Positions 6,390 to 12,948 of a stretch of 13,069 nucleotides of DNA are shown piece after piece; the stretch's first letter is position 1; the number at the start of each line of letters is the position of its first letter. The stretch is from Shuttleworthia sp045545575 (lineage in GTDB: Bacteria > Bacillota > Clostridia > Lachnospirales > Lachnospiraceae): the NCBI GenBank assembly GCA_045545575.1, contig JAZQBE010000019.1:1-13069 (forward strand). Direction: 5' to 3'. The notes beneath the pieces are model-generated. The model saw only the letters and a list, made by a program, of their open reading frames with translations. It was not told the origin of the DNA and made no database searches. A program made the translations under genes and the position numbers.

Positions 6390-7790
6390 ATGAAAATCTG
6401 TCACTTAAGCGTCAATTATCAGGAAGAGTTTCTGGGACTGAACGATGCAAATCCCGTTCTTTCCTGGAAAATGGAATCCCCTGAGAGAAACACCCTGCAG
6501 TCCGCCTATCACATCGTGGTTTCTTCGAACGGAAAAACCTTCTGGGACAGTGGAGTCGTGGAAAGCAGCGCATCTGTCGGCATTGTGTACGAAGGCCTTC
6601 CTCTCCGCAGCCGTACCCGGTATTCGGTCAGTGTGTCCGCAGCAGACTCCCACGGAAATGAAGCCCAGACGGAAAGCTGGTTTGAAACGGGACTGGCCGC
6701 CGAAGACTGGAATGCCTGCTGGATCGAACCGGATCTTCCACCCTGCAAAGAAGAAGAACCCATCACCATTACACAGGCCTCCTTAGGAACCTTCAAAAAA
6801 ACGCCTCCGGAAGAACGGCTGAACCCCTGTACGTATTTAAGACGCGAGTTTTCCGTTGATTCTGGTATCTGCAGCGCCCGCCTGTATGCCGCGGTACACG
6901 GCATCTACACCTGCCGGATCAACGGAGAAGAGCTGGGCAGCAACGTATGGTCACAGGAGTTCACCCCGTACCACAGGAAAACCTGTTACCAGGTATATGA
7001 TGTCACGCGATATCTGCACCCCGGCGCAAATGCCATCGGTTTTACCATCGCGGACGGCTGGTGGTGCGGCCGGTATGGCATGAACGGCGGATCCTGCGAA
7101 TACGGAAACCAACACGGACTGCTTATGCAGCTTGAGATCCGATTTGCAGACGGAACCGTACAGACCGTAACGTCCGATTCGTCCTTTAAAGCAGGATACG
7201 GTCCGGAACGGTACGCAGATCTGTTTATCGGCGAAAAATACGACGCCCGCCTCGAAATCCCCGGATGGGATATGGCCGGCTACAACGACAGTCAATGGCA
7301 TGACGTGCGCAGTGCAGCGTACGATCACCGGATTCTGCAGGCCCAGACAGGCCGCGGCGTACATATTGCGCGGTGTTTTCCGGCAAAAGAGATCCTGTTC
7401 ACGCCCAAAAAAGAAACCGTGGTGGATCTGGGCGAAAACATTGCCGGCTTCGTAAGAATGAAGGTCGAAGCCCCGAAAGGGACCGTGATTGGGCTGGAGC
7501 ACTCCGAAGTCCTCAGCCGCAAGGGCAACTTCCTCAAAAACATCATGGGGCGGAATAAGGATCAGATCGACGTATATGTCTGCAAGGGACAGGATGATGT
7601 CTTTGAACCCCGGTTTACCTTTCACGGATTCCGATACGTACGGGTTACCGGACTGCCCTCTGACGCAAAGGTTTCCTTTGAAGGGGTAGAAATCACCTCT
7701 GTTACCGACGGATGCGGCACCTTTCAGACATCGAACAGCCTGATCAATCAGCTTCAGAAAACATTGAACGCAGCCAGACCGCCAATATGA
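6390..7790 (+). CDS. GH78 alpha-L-rhamnosidase, N-terminal part (gene interrupted by a frameshift)
   Basis: This is the N-terminal half of a family 78 alpha-L-rhamnosidase, which hydrolyses terminal alpha-L-rhamnose from glycosides. It starts with NPVLSWKMES and a fibronectin-like beta domain (about 1-110). The rhamnosidase N-terminal beta-sandwich follows (about 140-300, YLRREFSV to the WDMAGYNDSQWHDV region). A concanavalin-like domain comes next (about 345-435, VVDLGENIAGFVRM, FTFHGFRYVRVTGL). Homology holds to NQLQK near 7758. The frame then shifts and ends after nine unrelated codons at a TGA (7788-7790). One extra A in the run at 7757-7761 would restore one frame of about 905 residues, the usual GH78 length. 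There is no signal peptide, so it is cytoplasmic. The ATG at 6390 follows CAGGGG in the end of the hydrolase gene. It is either a recent loss, a sequencing error, or a split enzyme. Confidence 0.88.
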   Translation: MKICHLSVNYQEEFLGLNDANPVLSWKMESPERNTLQSAYHIVVSSNGKTFWDSGVVESSASVGIVYEGLPLRSRTRYSVSVSAADSHGNEAQTESWFETGLAAEDWNACWIEPDLPPCKEEEPITITQASLGTFKKTPPEERLNPCTYLRREFSVDSGICSARLYAAVHGIYTCRINGEELGSNVWSQEFTPYHRKTCYQVYDVTRYLHPGANAIGFTIADGWWCGRYGMNGGSCEYGNQHGLLMQLEIRFADGTVQTVTSDSSFKAGYGPERYADLFIGEKYDARLEIPGWDMAGYNDSQWHDVRSAAYDHRILQAQTGRGVHIARCFPAKEILFTPKKETVVDLGENIAGFVRMKVEAPKGTVIGLEHSEVLSRKGNFLKNIMGRNKDQIDVYVCKGQDDVFEPRFTFHGFRYVRVTGLPSDAKVSFEGVEITSVTDGCGTFQTSNSLINQLQKTLNAARPPI

Positions 7791-9106
7791 TTTCCATCCC
7801 TACCGACTGCCCCCAGCGGGAACGAGCCGGCTGGACCGGAGATATCCAGGTATTTCTGAATACAGCCGTATATAACCGGGACGTGAATGTGTTCCTGTCC
7901 CGATGGCTTGAGGACGTCTCGCTGGAACAGCTGCCGGATGGCCAGATCCCCCATGTGATTCCCTATACCCAGGATTACAAAAGGCTGATGAATACCCAGT
8001 TCCAGTCCGATTCGTCCAGCGGATGGGGAGATGCCGGCGTCATCCTTCCCATGGGTCTGTACCGGATGTACGGCAACAAAAAGGTTCTGGAAAAACAGTA
8101 TGAAAGCATGAAGCGGTGGTGTGAATACGAGCTTCGCCGCGCACGGGAAGGACGGCCGAAAAAGTATAAGCCCGAACCGGCGGAGGACATGTACGAATCC
8201 TATATCTGGGATACGGATTTTCACTGGGGCGATCACCTGATCCCCAGCATCAGCAAAAAGATGGGCACCCTGGCGATGTTTGGCGTCATGCCAACCCGTC
8301 CGCTGGCGGCAACCGCGTACATGTTTTACTCCGCCCAGCTTCTGGCAGAAGCGGCGGAAATCCTCGGCTATGAAGAAGATGCGGTTTTATACCGATCCGT
8401 ATCCGAAAAAATCAGGGAAGCCTTTGAACACCGCTTCTTCGGACCGGACGGACGGATGATTCCGGACTGGCAAAGCTCGTATGTCCTTGCTCTGGGAATG
8501 CATCTTGTACCGGAAAAATGGAAGCAGACCTGCGTCGGCCGGCTGAGAGAACTGATTAAAAAGAATCATGGCTGTCTGGACTGCGGATTCCTTTCCATTC
8601 AGTATATTCTGACCGTGCTCAGCGAAAACGGGTACGCAAAAGATGCGTATGACCTTCTGTTTCAGGATCGGTGCCCGTCATGGCTGTACGAAGTAAAAAT
8701 GGGCGGCACGACCATATGGGAAGCCTGGACAGCCATTTCGCCAAAGGGAAAAACCGGAACGTTTTCTTATAATCATTATGCCTTCGGATGCGTAGGCGAA
8801 TGGATGTACCGCAACATTCTGGGCCTTCGAAACGGCAGCACCGGCTGGAAACACATCGTCATCGAACCCCTGCCGGACACACGGATCACGGCGGCAGACG
8901 GATGTTATGAAAGTGTGTACGGTCCAATCCGTGTTTCCTGGTCAGCGCACGCTCATCAGTTTGATATGGATGTGGAAATCCCGGCGAACACAACCGCGGA
9001 AATCATCCTGCCGGATGGAACCAGCCATGCTGTGGGAAGCGGAAAATGGACGTATACATGCAGTCTCATCAAAGAGGAAAAAGGAGAACAGGATGAAACA
9101 GCATAA
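7787..9106 (+). CDS. GH78 alpha-L-rhamnosidase, C-terminal catalytic part (downstream of the frameshift)
   Basis: This part holds the (alpha/alpha)6 barrel and C-terminal beta domain of the rhamnosidase begun at 6390. The catalytic region DCPQRERAGWTGD carries the expected general-acid Glu and neighbouring acidic residues. IWEAWTAISPKGKTGTFSYN supplies the second catalytic Glu, followed by HYAFGCVGEWMYRNILGL and the final beta-sandwich (YESVYGPIRVSW and onward). In-frame homology begins at about 7760 (ENIERSQTANM), just after the frameshift, and the open frame extends back to an ATG at 7712 without a ribosome binding site. If translated separately, the likely start is the ATG at 7787, which overlaps the upstream TGA as ATGA. 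It overlaps the start of the symporter gene by 14 bases, a sign of coupled translation. All catalytic residues are intact, which argues for a very recent frameshift or an assembly error. Confidence 0.88.
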   Translation: MISIPTDCPQRERAGWTGDIQVFLNTAVYNRDVNVFLSRWLEDVSLEQLPDGQIPHVIPYTQDYKRLMNTQFQSDSSSGWGDAGVILPMGLYRMYGNKKVLEKQYESMKRWCEYELRRAREGRPKKYKPEPAEDMYESYIWDTDFHWGDHLIPSISKKMGTLAMFGVMPTRPLAATAYMFYSAQLLAEAAEILGYEEDAVLYRSVSEKIREAFEHRFFGPDGRMIPDWQSSYVLALGMHLVPEKWKQTCVGRLRELIKKNHGCLDCGFLSIQYILTVLSENGYAKDAYDLLFQDRCPSWLYEVKMGGTTIWEAWTAISPKGKTGTFSYNHYAFGCVGEWMYRNILGLRNGSTGWKHIVIEPLPDTRITAADGCYESVYGPIRVSWSAHAHQFDMDVEIPANTTAEIILPDGTSHAVGSGKWTYTCSLIKEEKGEQDETA

Positions 9107-10463
9107 TATCAATGAAAACACAAATCGCAAACCGGGTGAAAAAATCAGAATCGGCGAAAAAATATCCTATGCCATGATCATTCTGGGCGGTATCCCGCTG
9201 ATGACCGTAATCAGCTCGTTCCTGATGATTTTCTATACGAACGTGGTCGGTCTGGATCCCGCAAAGGTTGCTACTTTGTTTTTAATCGCACGAATCTGCG
9301 ACGGAATCAGTGATCCTTTGATGGGAATCGCTGTGGACCGTCTGCCCCGGACGAAAATGGGGCGGGTGCGTCCGGCCTTAATATTCGGATCCATCATCTG
9401 CGGCATCAATTATCTGCTTCTGTGGTTTGGTCCCGCCTGGATTCCGGCCGGCAAAATGGTGGTCGTATATCTAACCTATCTTCTTCTGGGATTTACCTTT
9501 GATATTATGGACATCGCCACCGGAAGCCTTCTGCCGGTCATGACATCCGACCAGAAGGAACGCACTTCCCTAAGCACCATTGCCGGTGCTGTCCAGATGG
9601 TCGGCGCCATTGCCATCTCCATCGCCGCGCCGCTGATCATCGGAAACGTAAATGAAATCAACGGTTATTATACCCTGATCGGGATTGTGCTGCTCATGGT
9701 TCTGATCGGCCCCGTTTTGGGCACCTTTGGCGTGCGGGAAAGAGTGCTTCCTCAGAGCGACCAGAAATACACTGTCAGAGAGCTGCTGAATATCCTGAAA
9801 TTGCAGCCGGTGCTGGTGTTTTTCCTGTACAACCTCTTATACAATATCGGAAGCACGCTAGTCGCAACCAGCAATGCCTATTTCTTTACGTATGTAACAA
9901 ATAACCTGGATGCTTTAGCCGGCGTATCCGGCATGTCCATGGTTGGTTTAATCCCCGGCATACTGATCTCCGGGATTCTCACCAACAAACTGGGAAGAAA
10001 GAACATCGCTTTAATCGGCATGGCTATTGTCGCCGTATCGCCGCTCATTCGCTATATTGACGTCATGAATCTGACCATTATGATGATCTCCAGCGCGATT
10101 GGCGGAATCGGCATCGGATTTATCATGCCCTCGCGAATCGGCATCAACGCCGATAATGTGGATTACATTGAATATGTCACAAACCAGCGGGCGGAAGGCG
10201 CCAGTGCTTCGGTTTCAAGTTTTGCCGTCAAATGCGCATCCGGCGTAGGCGGGGCGCTTCCGGGTTACGTTTTGGCACTGTATGGATTTGAAAAGGCGGC
10301 GGCCGTACAGGCACCGGCCGTGGTCAACGGGATTATCTTCCTCAACATCCTTCTGCCGGTCATCTTCTATGCGGTCACCTTCATTATCTTTGCACTGTTT
10401 TACCCGATTACACGAAAGAAAATGGCAGAAATCACCGCGCAGTTAACAAGCCGGCGAGGATAA
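9093..10463 (+). CDS. GPH-family (MelB-like) sugar:cation symporter, MFS transporter
   Basis: This 456-residue membrane protein belongs to the glycoside-pentoside-hexuronide:cation symporter family. About 12 hydrophobic segments run from residue 25 to 437. The family signature RICDGISDPLMGIAVDR (about 67-83) has the Asp residues that in MelB-type carriers take part in cation coupling. A second conserved patch, NADNVDYIEYVTNQRAEGAS (about 352-371), matches the cytoplasmic loop typical of the family. The start at 9093 has AAGGAG six bases upstream. A longer frame back to 8907 lies inside the rhamnosidase and is rejected. As the last gene of the operon, it probably imports the glycoside that the cytoplasmic esterase and rhamnosidase act on. 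Exact substrate and cation are not readable. A clear terminator follows eight bases after the stop. Confidence 0.92.
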   Translation: MKQHNINENTNRKPGEKIRIGEKISYAMIILGGIPLMTVISSFLMIFYTNVVGLDPAKVATLFLIARICDGISDPLMGIAVDRLPRTKMGRVRPALIFGSIICGINYLLLWFGPAWIPAGKMVVVYLTYLLLGFTFDIMDIATGSLLPVMTSDQKERTSLSTIAGAVQMVGAIAISIAAPLIIGNVNEINGYYTLIGIVLLMVLIGPVLGTFGVRERVLPQSDQKYTVRELLNILKLQPVLVFFLYNLLYNIGSTLVATSNAYFFTYVTNNLDALAGVSGMSMVGLIPGILISGILTNKLGRKNIALIGMAIVAVSPLIRYIDVMNLTIMMISSAIGGIGIGFIMPSRIGINADNVDYIEYVTNQRAEGASASVSSFAVKCASGVGGALPGYVLALYGFEKAAAVQAPAVVNGIIFLNILLPVIFYAVTFIIFALFYPITRKKMAEITAQLTSRRG

Positions 10464-10470
10464 ACGGGAA

Positions 10471-10500
10471 AGGGGACCGCCGTGCGGGCGTCCCCTTTTT
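10471..10500 (+). terminator. Intrinsic terminator at the end of the rhamnoside operon
   Basis: GGGGAC (10472-10477) pairs with GTCCCC (10490-10495). Inner GCC/GGC pairs lie beyond one bulged base, with a short loop, and the stem is followed by TTTTT. It begins eight bases after the symporter stop codon. On the other strand the stem is followed by CTTTCCC, so it may also stop transcription of the convergent metallophosphoesterase gene, less efficiently. Confidence 0.88.
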
Positions 10501-10521
10501 CAACCTCATTCAATAGACGGT

Positions 10522-10601
10522 GGAACCGGAACAGGGGTCAGGCACGCGTTCCACTTTTTCCAAAACCGGAACAGGGGTCAGGCACGCGTTCCACTTTTTC
10601 C
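10522..10601. repeat. Paired palindromic repeat, locus 5 (two near-identical direct units)
   Basis: Two units 40 bases apart are almost identical. Each has GGAACAGG on the left, core GGTCAGGCA and CGCGTTCC on the right, followed by ACTTTTTCC. Both cores have the same orientation. Because the period is not a multiple of three, the metallophosphoesterase frame passes through the first unit it meets (10561-10601) as open frame and stops in the next one at 10538. The locus lies between two convergent genes. Confidence 0.92.
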
Positions 10602-11440
10602 AGGATTTCCTCCGCGGTTACCCCGGGATGTGTCAGATACATCCGGCACAATTCCTCCGCAAGAGCCGTGGAGATTTTGCAGCGCGCCGCGATCCGCTCA
10701 CTGCTTTGCCCTTTTTGAGTGTCTTTCATCACTTTCGCTATCAGCTTCATCGGATCCCTGATTGCCGCCAGCTCGCTTTTAACATCTAATGCACTTTTAA
10801 CATCTAACGCGCTTTTCGCATCTAACCCGCTTTTAACATCTAACCTGCTTTCCGCATCCGCCTGCGTGGATGGCATGGTTGGGCCCAAATCAATCCGTTC
10901 GATGGAATACGCAACGCACGCCGCCGTCACATAGGACACGCCATCCGGCGTCCGCCGGCCTGATCGCCGCGCCGGATTCTCGCCTTCGAAAACAGTCAGC
11001 ACGGCCATAGTCACCGGCTGATCGAATCTCCGCGGGCCGCAGCTTCCCGGATTTAAGAACCGCACGCCGCCGGCTTCGCGGTCCTCATATCTGTGCGTAT
11101 GTCCGCAGATGACCAGATCCGCCGCCGCGGGTCCGCTCAAAAAATCCCCACTCGAAAGATCCCCGCTCAGAAAATCCCCGTTCGGAAGGTCCTTCTTTTT
11201 ATGCGCCATCCGGATCCGCAGACCCCCAAGCACGATGTCCTGCGTCAGCGGAAGCTCGTGCTCCCAGTCCCGATCGGCGTTTCCGCGCACGGCATAGACC
11301 GGCGCCCGTTTCTGCAGCTCTTCGTAAATCTTTGGGCTGCTGAAATCGCCGGCGTGCAGAATCGCGTCGCAGTCGGAAAGCTGCGCGAGCACCTCGGGGC
11401 GAAGCAGATTATGCGTGTCCGAAAGAATACCGATCTTCAT
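10538..11440 (-). CDS. YfcE-like metallophosphoesterase with a C-terminal helical extension
   Basis: The N-terminal half is a small calcineurin-like metallophosphoesterase (YfcE/MJ0936 type), a metal-dependent phosphodiesterase. Metal-ligand motifs are Asp8 and His10 (SDTHN), Asp32 (HAGDF), Asn54 (RGNAD), His80 (MAHKKKD) and His114 and His116 (CGHTHRY), with FLNPGSC after. Two in-frame repeats are inserted: GDFLS-type pentapeptides at residues 88-103 and LDVKSA-type hexapeptides around 196-222. Residues about 230-285 form a helical segment (QSSERIAARCKISTALAEEL, then MYLTHPGVTAEEILEKV) that looks like a helix-turn-helix-type domain and is not part of the usual enzyme. The final 16 residues (RVPDPCSGFGKSGTRA) are encoded by repeat locus 5. 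The ATG at 11438-11440 has only a weak upstream GGGA. The cellular substrate is unknown. Confidence 0.85.
   Translation of the reverse strand: MKIGILSDTHNLLRPEVLAQLSDCDAILHAGDFSSPKIYEELQKRAPVYAVRGNADRDWEHELPLTQDIVLGGLRIRMAHKKKDLPNGDFLSGDLSSGDFLSGPAAADLVICGHTHRYEDREAGGVRFLNPGSCGPRRFDQPVTMAVLTVFEGENPARRSGRRTPDGVSYVTAACVAYSIERIDLGPTMPSTQADAESRLDVKSGLDAKSALDVKSALDVKSELAAIRDPMKLIAKVMKDTQKGQSSERIAARCKISTALAEELCRMYLTHPGVTAEEILEKVERVPDPCSGFGKSGTRA
10774..10863. repeat. 18-base tandem repeat inside the metallophosphoesterase gene
   Basis: Five 18-base units follow one another (starts at 10774, 10792, 10810, 10828 and 10846), each a variant of CGCTTTTAACATCTAACG. The last is more diverged. On the minus strand they encode a six-residue repeat of the form LDVKSA. 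The unit length keeps the frame, so copy-number change would lengthen or shorten the linker between the catalytic and helical domains without breaking the protein. Confidence 0.9.
11142..11186. repeat. 15-base tandem repeat inside the metallophosphoesterase gene
   Basis: Three 15-base units start at 11142, 11157 and 11172, each a variant of AAATCCCCGCTCAGA. On the minus strand they encode pentapeptides GDFLS, GDLSS and GDFLS, between the MAHKKKD and CGHTH metal motifs of the enzyme. The insertion is in frame. Confidence 0.85.
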
Positions 11441-11516
11441 ATTGATTCATTTCCCGATTCTGATTCCCGTTCCGCCGGCTCTGTCTGCTTTACCCGCATT
11501 CAGACCCGCCTGGTCC

Positions 11517-11726
11517 CTATATGATGATCCCGTCCAGGTGGTCCACTTCATGCTGAATGATCTGCGCCGTCCACCCGGAATACCGCTGCCGATGCTTCTT
11601 CCAGCTGCTGTCCAGATATTCGACCTCGATATTCCGATACCGGGTCGTTTTCCGGACGCCGTCCAGCGAAAGGCAGCCCTCCTCCGTTTCGCAGGGTGTA
11701 TCCTTTCTGACGATGGGCTTGATCAT
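11517..11726 (-). pseudogene. Peptide deformylase, C-terminal fragment lacking the first motif
   Basis: The 69 residues match the C-terminal half of a peptide deformylase, the metalloenzyme that removes formyl from the N-terminal Met of new proteins. Motif 2 (EEGCLSLDGVR, metal-ligand Cys) and motif 3 (IIQHEVDHLDG, two metal-ligand His and the catalytic Glu) are present. Motif 1, the Gly-rich G-x-G-L/M-A-A-x-Q segment, is absent. Small Clostridia deformylases are about 135-150 residues, so about half is missing. The frame can be read back to a GTG at 11730-11732. The ATG at 11724-11726 is better placed, with GGAGG five bases upstream, but that may be coincidental. Upstream sequence shows no recognisable N-terminal half; it runs into repeat locus 6 and the end of the Rpn gene. 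Most likely it is a remnant of a deletion, possibly mediated by repeats. Confidence 0.78.
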
Positions 11727-11770
11727 TGGCACCTCCCTGGGCTGTGCCCTTACAGACCTCCGGCGCTTTG

Positions 11771-11807
11771 CAAAAACGGTACGTGTGCCTGCCCCCCGTT
11801 CCGTGTT
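11771..11807. repeat. Single degenerate palindromic repeat unit, locus 6
   Basis: One diverged unit lies between the Rpn gene and the deformylase fragment: ACGGTACGTG on the left, core TGCCTGCCC, CCCGTTCCG on the right, then TGTTCTG in place of the usual ACTTTTC. It is the only locus with a single unit and the most decayed copy. It ends ten bases before the stop codon of the Rpn gene and, unlike the others, does not touch a reading frame. Confidence 0.75.
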
Positions 11808-11816
11808 CTGCTTCTA

Positions 11817-12098
11817 TTACTTCAGTTTCTCAGCCAGCTTTGTTCTGTCTTCCGCCGGAATCTGCAGGGCATCCATCGCCTGATCCGCTGACCACTGCAT
11901 CGATTGCATCAGACTGCGAACAGAGGAAAGACGGCCTTCTTCCCGGCCTTCCTCCAGCCCCTCTGCGCGGCCTTCCTCCAGCCCCTCTGCGCGGCCTACA
12001 CTGAATCCTTCTTCCCTTCCTTCAATAAACCCGTCTTCCCTTGCGTCTTCCTTCAGCACCTGCAGCACGCGCTCTTCGTCGTACTCATATAGAACCAT
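11817..12098 (-). CDS. Possible small protein from an internal start in the Rpn gene (RpnS-like)
   Basis: Inside the Rpn frame, codon 226 is ATG (12096-12098) and is preceded by CGGAGGT with seven bases between GGAGGT and the ATG, an excellent ribosome binding site. Translation from here would give the 93-residue C-terminal domain alone: MVLYEYDEERVLQVL, the acidic EG/GR repeat region and the helical tail. In Escherichia coli, Rpn genes are reported to express their variable C-terminal domain separately from an internal start, and this small protein blocks the toxicity of the full-length nuclease. The position and length fit that arrangement. GAGGTG also encodes Glu-Val of the long protein, so the site could be chance. 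Expression is not shown by sequence. Confidence 0.45.
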   Translation of the reverse strand: MVLYEYDEERVLQVLKEDAREDGFIEGREEGFSVGRAEGLEEGRAEGLEEGREEGRLSSVRSLMQSMQWSADQAMDALQIPAEDRTKLAEKLK

Positions 12099-12773
12099 CT
12101 TGCGCACCTCCGATCTGTACTTTTGGAACAGTTCCGTCAGGATCTTTTCCTTGATACACCGATCCATCGCCTGATCCACGGCTTCCTCGATCGTCTTCGC
12201 CCGCATCCTGTAATACCGGATGTATTCGGTGAGCTTCGCGTACCCCTGCAGCTGCTCGCAGGCATTGACGATCTGCGGATTGCAGCCCGGGTTGATGTTA
12301 ATCAGCCGCACCCGCAGCTCGATCTGCGGATCCGCGGACGGCTTTTCAAACATCTCCGAAAGACGGTATTCCTCCTGCTCCGGAAGCTCCGTCGTGCCGT
12401 TGTAGAACACGATGAACCGCGGTTCCGGAATCGGCACACGGCGGCTGCGGTATATCTCGGCGTCGTCCACCACGCGCTGCAGCAGATCCGCGACATAGTA
12501 CAGACTGCGGAGCGGCATGTTCGGATTCGGCGTGGACTGATGTTCGTAAATGTTCAGCTGGAACTGGAACACGAAGGATAAATCGTTGTACATCTTCATG
12601 TAGATTGCATCCGAGAGCTCCTCGATCTGCAAATCCTCTACATTCGTGTAGGCCGTGTGATTCACCGCATTGTACAGTGCCAGCCGGGACTCGGGATCCC
12701 GAAAGATCAGCCGAAACAGGCGATCCTTGTATTTCCGGTTCACTCTGCGCTTCTTGTTTCCTGTCTTTGACAT
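11817..12773 (-). CDS. Rpn-family PD-(D/E)XK nuclease (recombination-promoting nuclease/putative transposase)
   Basis: This 318-residue protein is of the Rpn/PDDEXK type frequent in Lachnospiraceae. Rpn proteins are DNA endonucleases first noted for promoting RecA-independent recombination; some act in phage defence. Visible features are a basic start, then KYKDRLFRLIF (15-24), ALYNAVNHTAY and the catalytic core NDLSFVFQFQ with Asp64 followed by YEHQST with Glu77 and Gln79 (the Rpn variant of E-x-K). NPNMPLRSLYYVADLL and FIVFYNG follow. The C-terminal part (226-318) has a charged region with an EG-R-E-E-G repeat (251-281) and a short helical tail, the usual variable domain of the family. The ATG at 12771-12773 has GAGGTGG upstream. 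All core residues look intact, so it is probably active. It stands between repeat loci 6 and 7 and contains a second internal start (see the nested entry). Confidence 0.88.
   Translation of the reverse strand: MSKTGNKKRRVNRKYKDRLFRLIFRDPESRLALYNAVNHTAYTNVEDLQIEELSDAIYMKMYNDLSFVFQFQLNIYEHQSTPNPNMPLRSLYYVADLLQRVVDDAEIYRSRRVPIPEPRFIVFYNGTTELPEQEEYRLSEMFEKPSADPQIELRVRLININPGCNPQIVNACEQLQGYAKLTEYIRYYRMRAKTIEEAVDQAMDRCIKEKILTELFQKYRSEVRKMVLYEYDEERVLQVLKEDAREDGFIEGREEGFSVGRAEGLEEGRAEGLEEGREEGRLSSVRSLMQSMQWSADQAMDALQIPAEDRTKLAEKLK
11945..11992. repeat. Perfect 24-base tandem duplication in the Rpn gene
   Basis: Two identical 24-base units lie at 11945-11968 and 11969-11992, followed by the first bases of a third. 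On the minus strand they encode the eight-residue unit that appears as GRAEGLEE twice in the C-terminal domain. The lack of any difference suggests a recent duplication, and the unit is in frame. Confidence 0.92.
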
Positions 12774-12948
12774 TCATCCCACCTCATTTCAAGTCGTTTC
12801 GGAACAGATTGGGCCGAATCGATCTGCACGATGCCCGCTCATCCGTTTCCGTATTCAAATGGAGAATGTAAGACACAAAACGCTTTGCAAACTTACGTTG
12901 TAATCGTAACACCCTTTAATATCAAAGGCAAGGACCGCTTTGTTCCGA

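Noticed and set aside
7745..7790. Programmed -1 ribosomal frameshift in the rhamnosidase
   Set aside because: The sequence CAG AAA ACA does not form a classical X XXY YYZ slippery heptamer in the zero frame, and no clear stimulatory hairpin follows. A one-base change in an A run is simpler.
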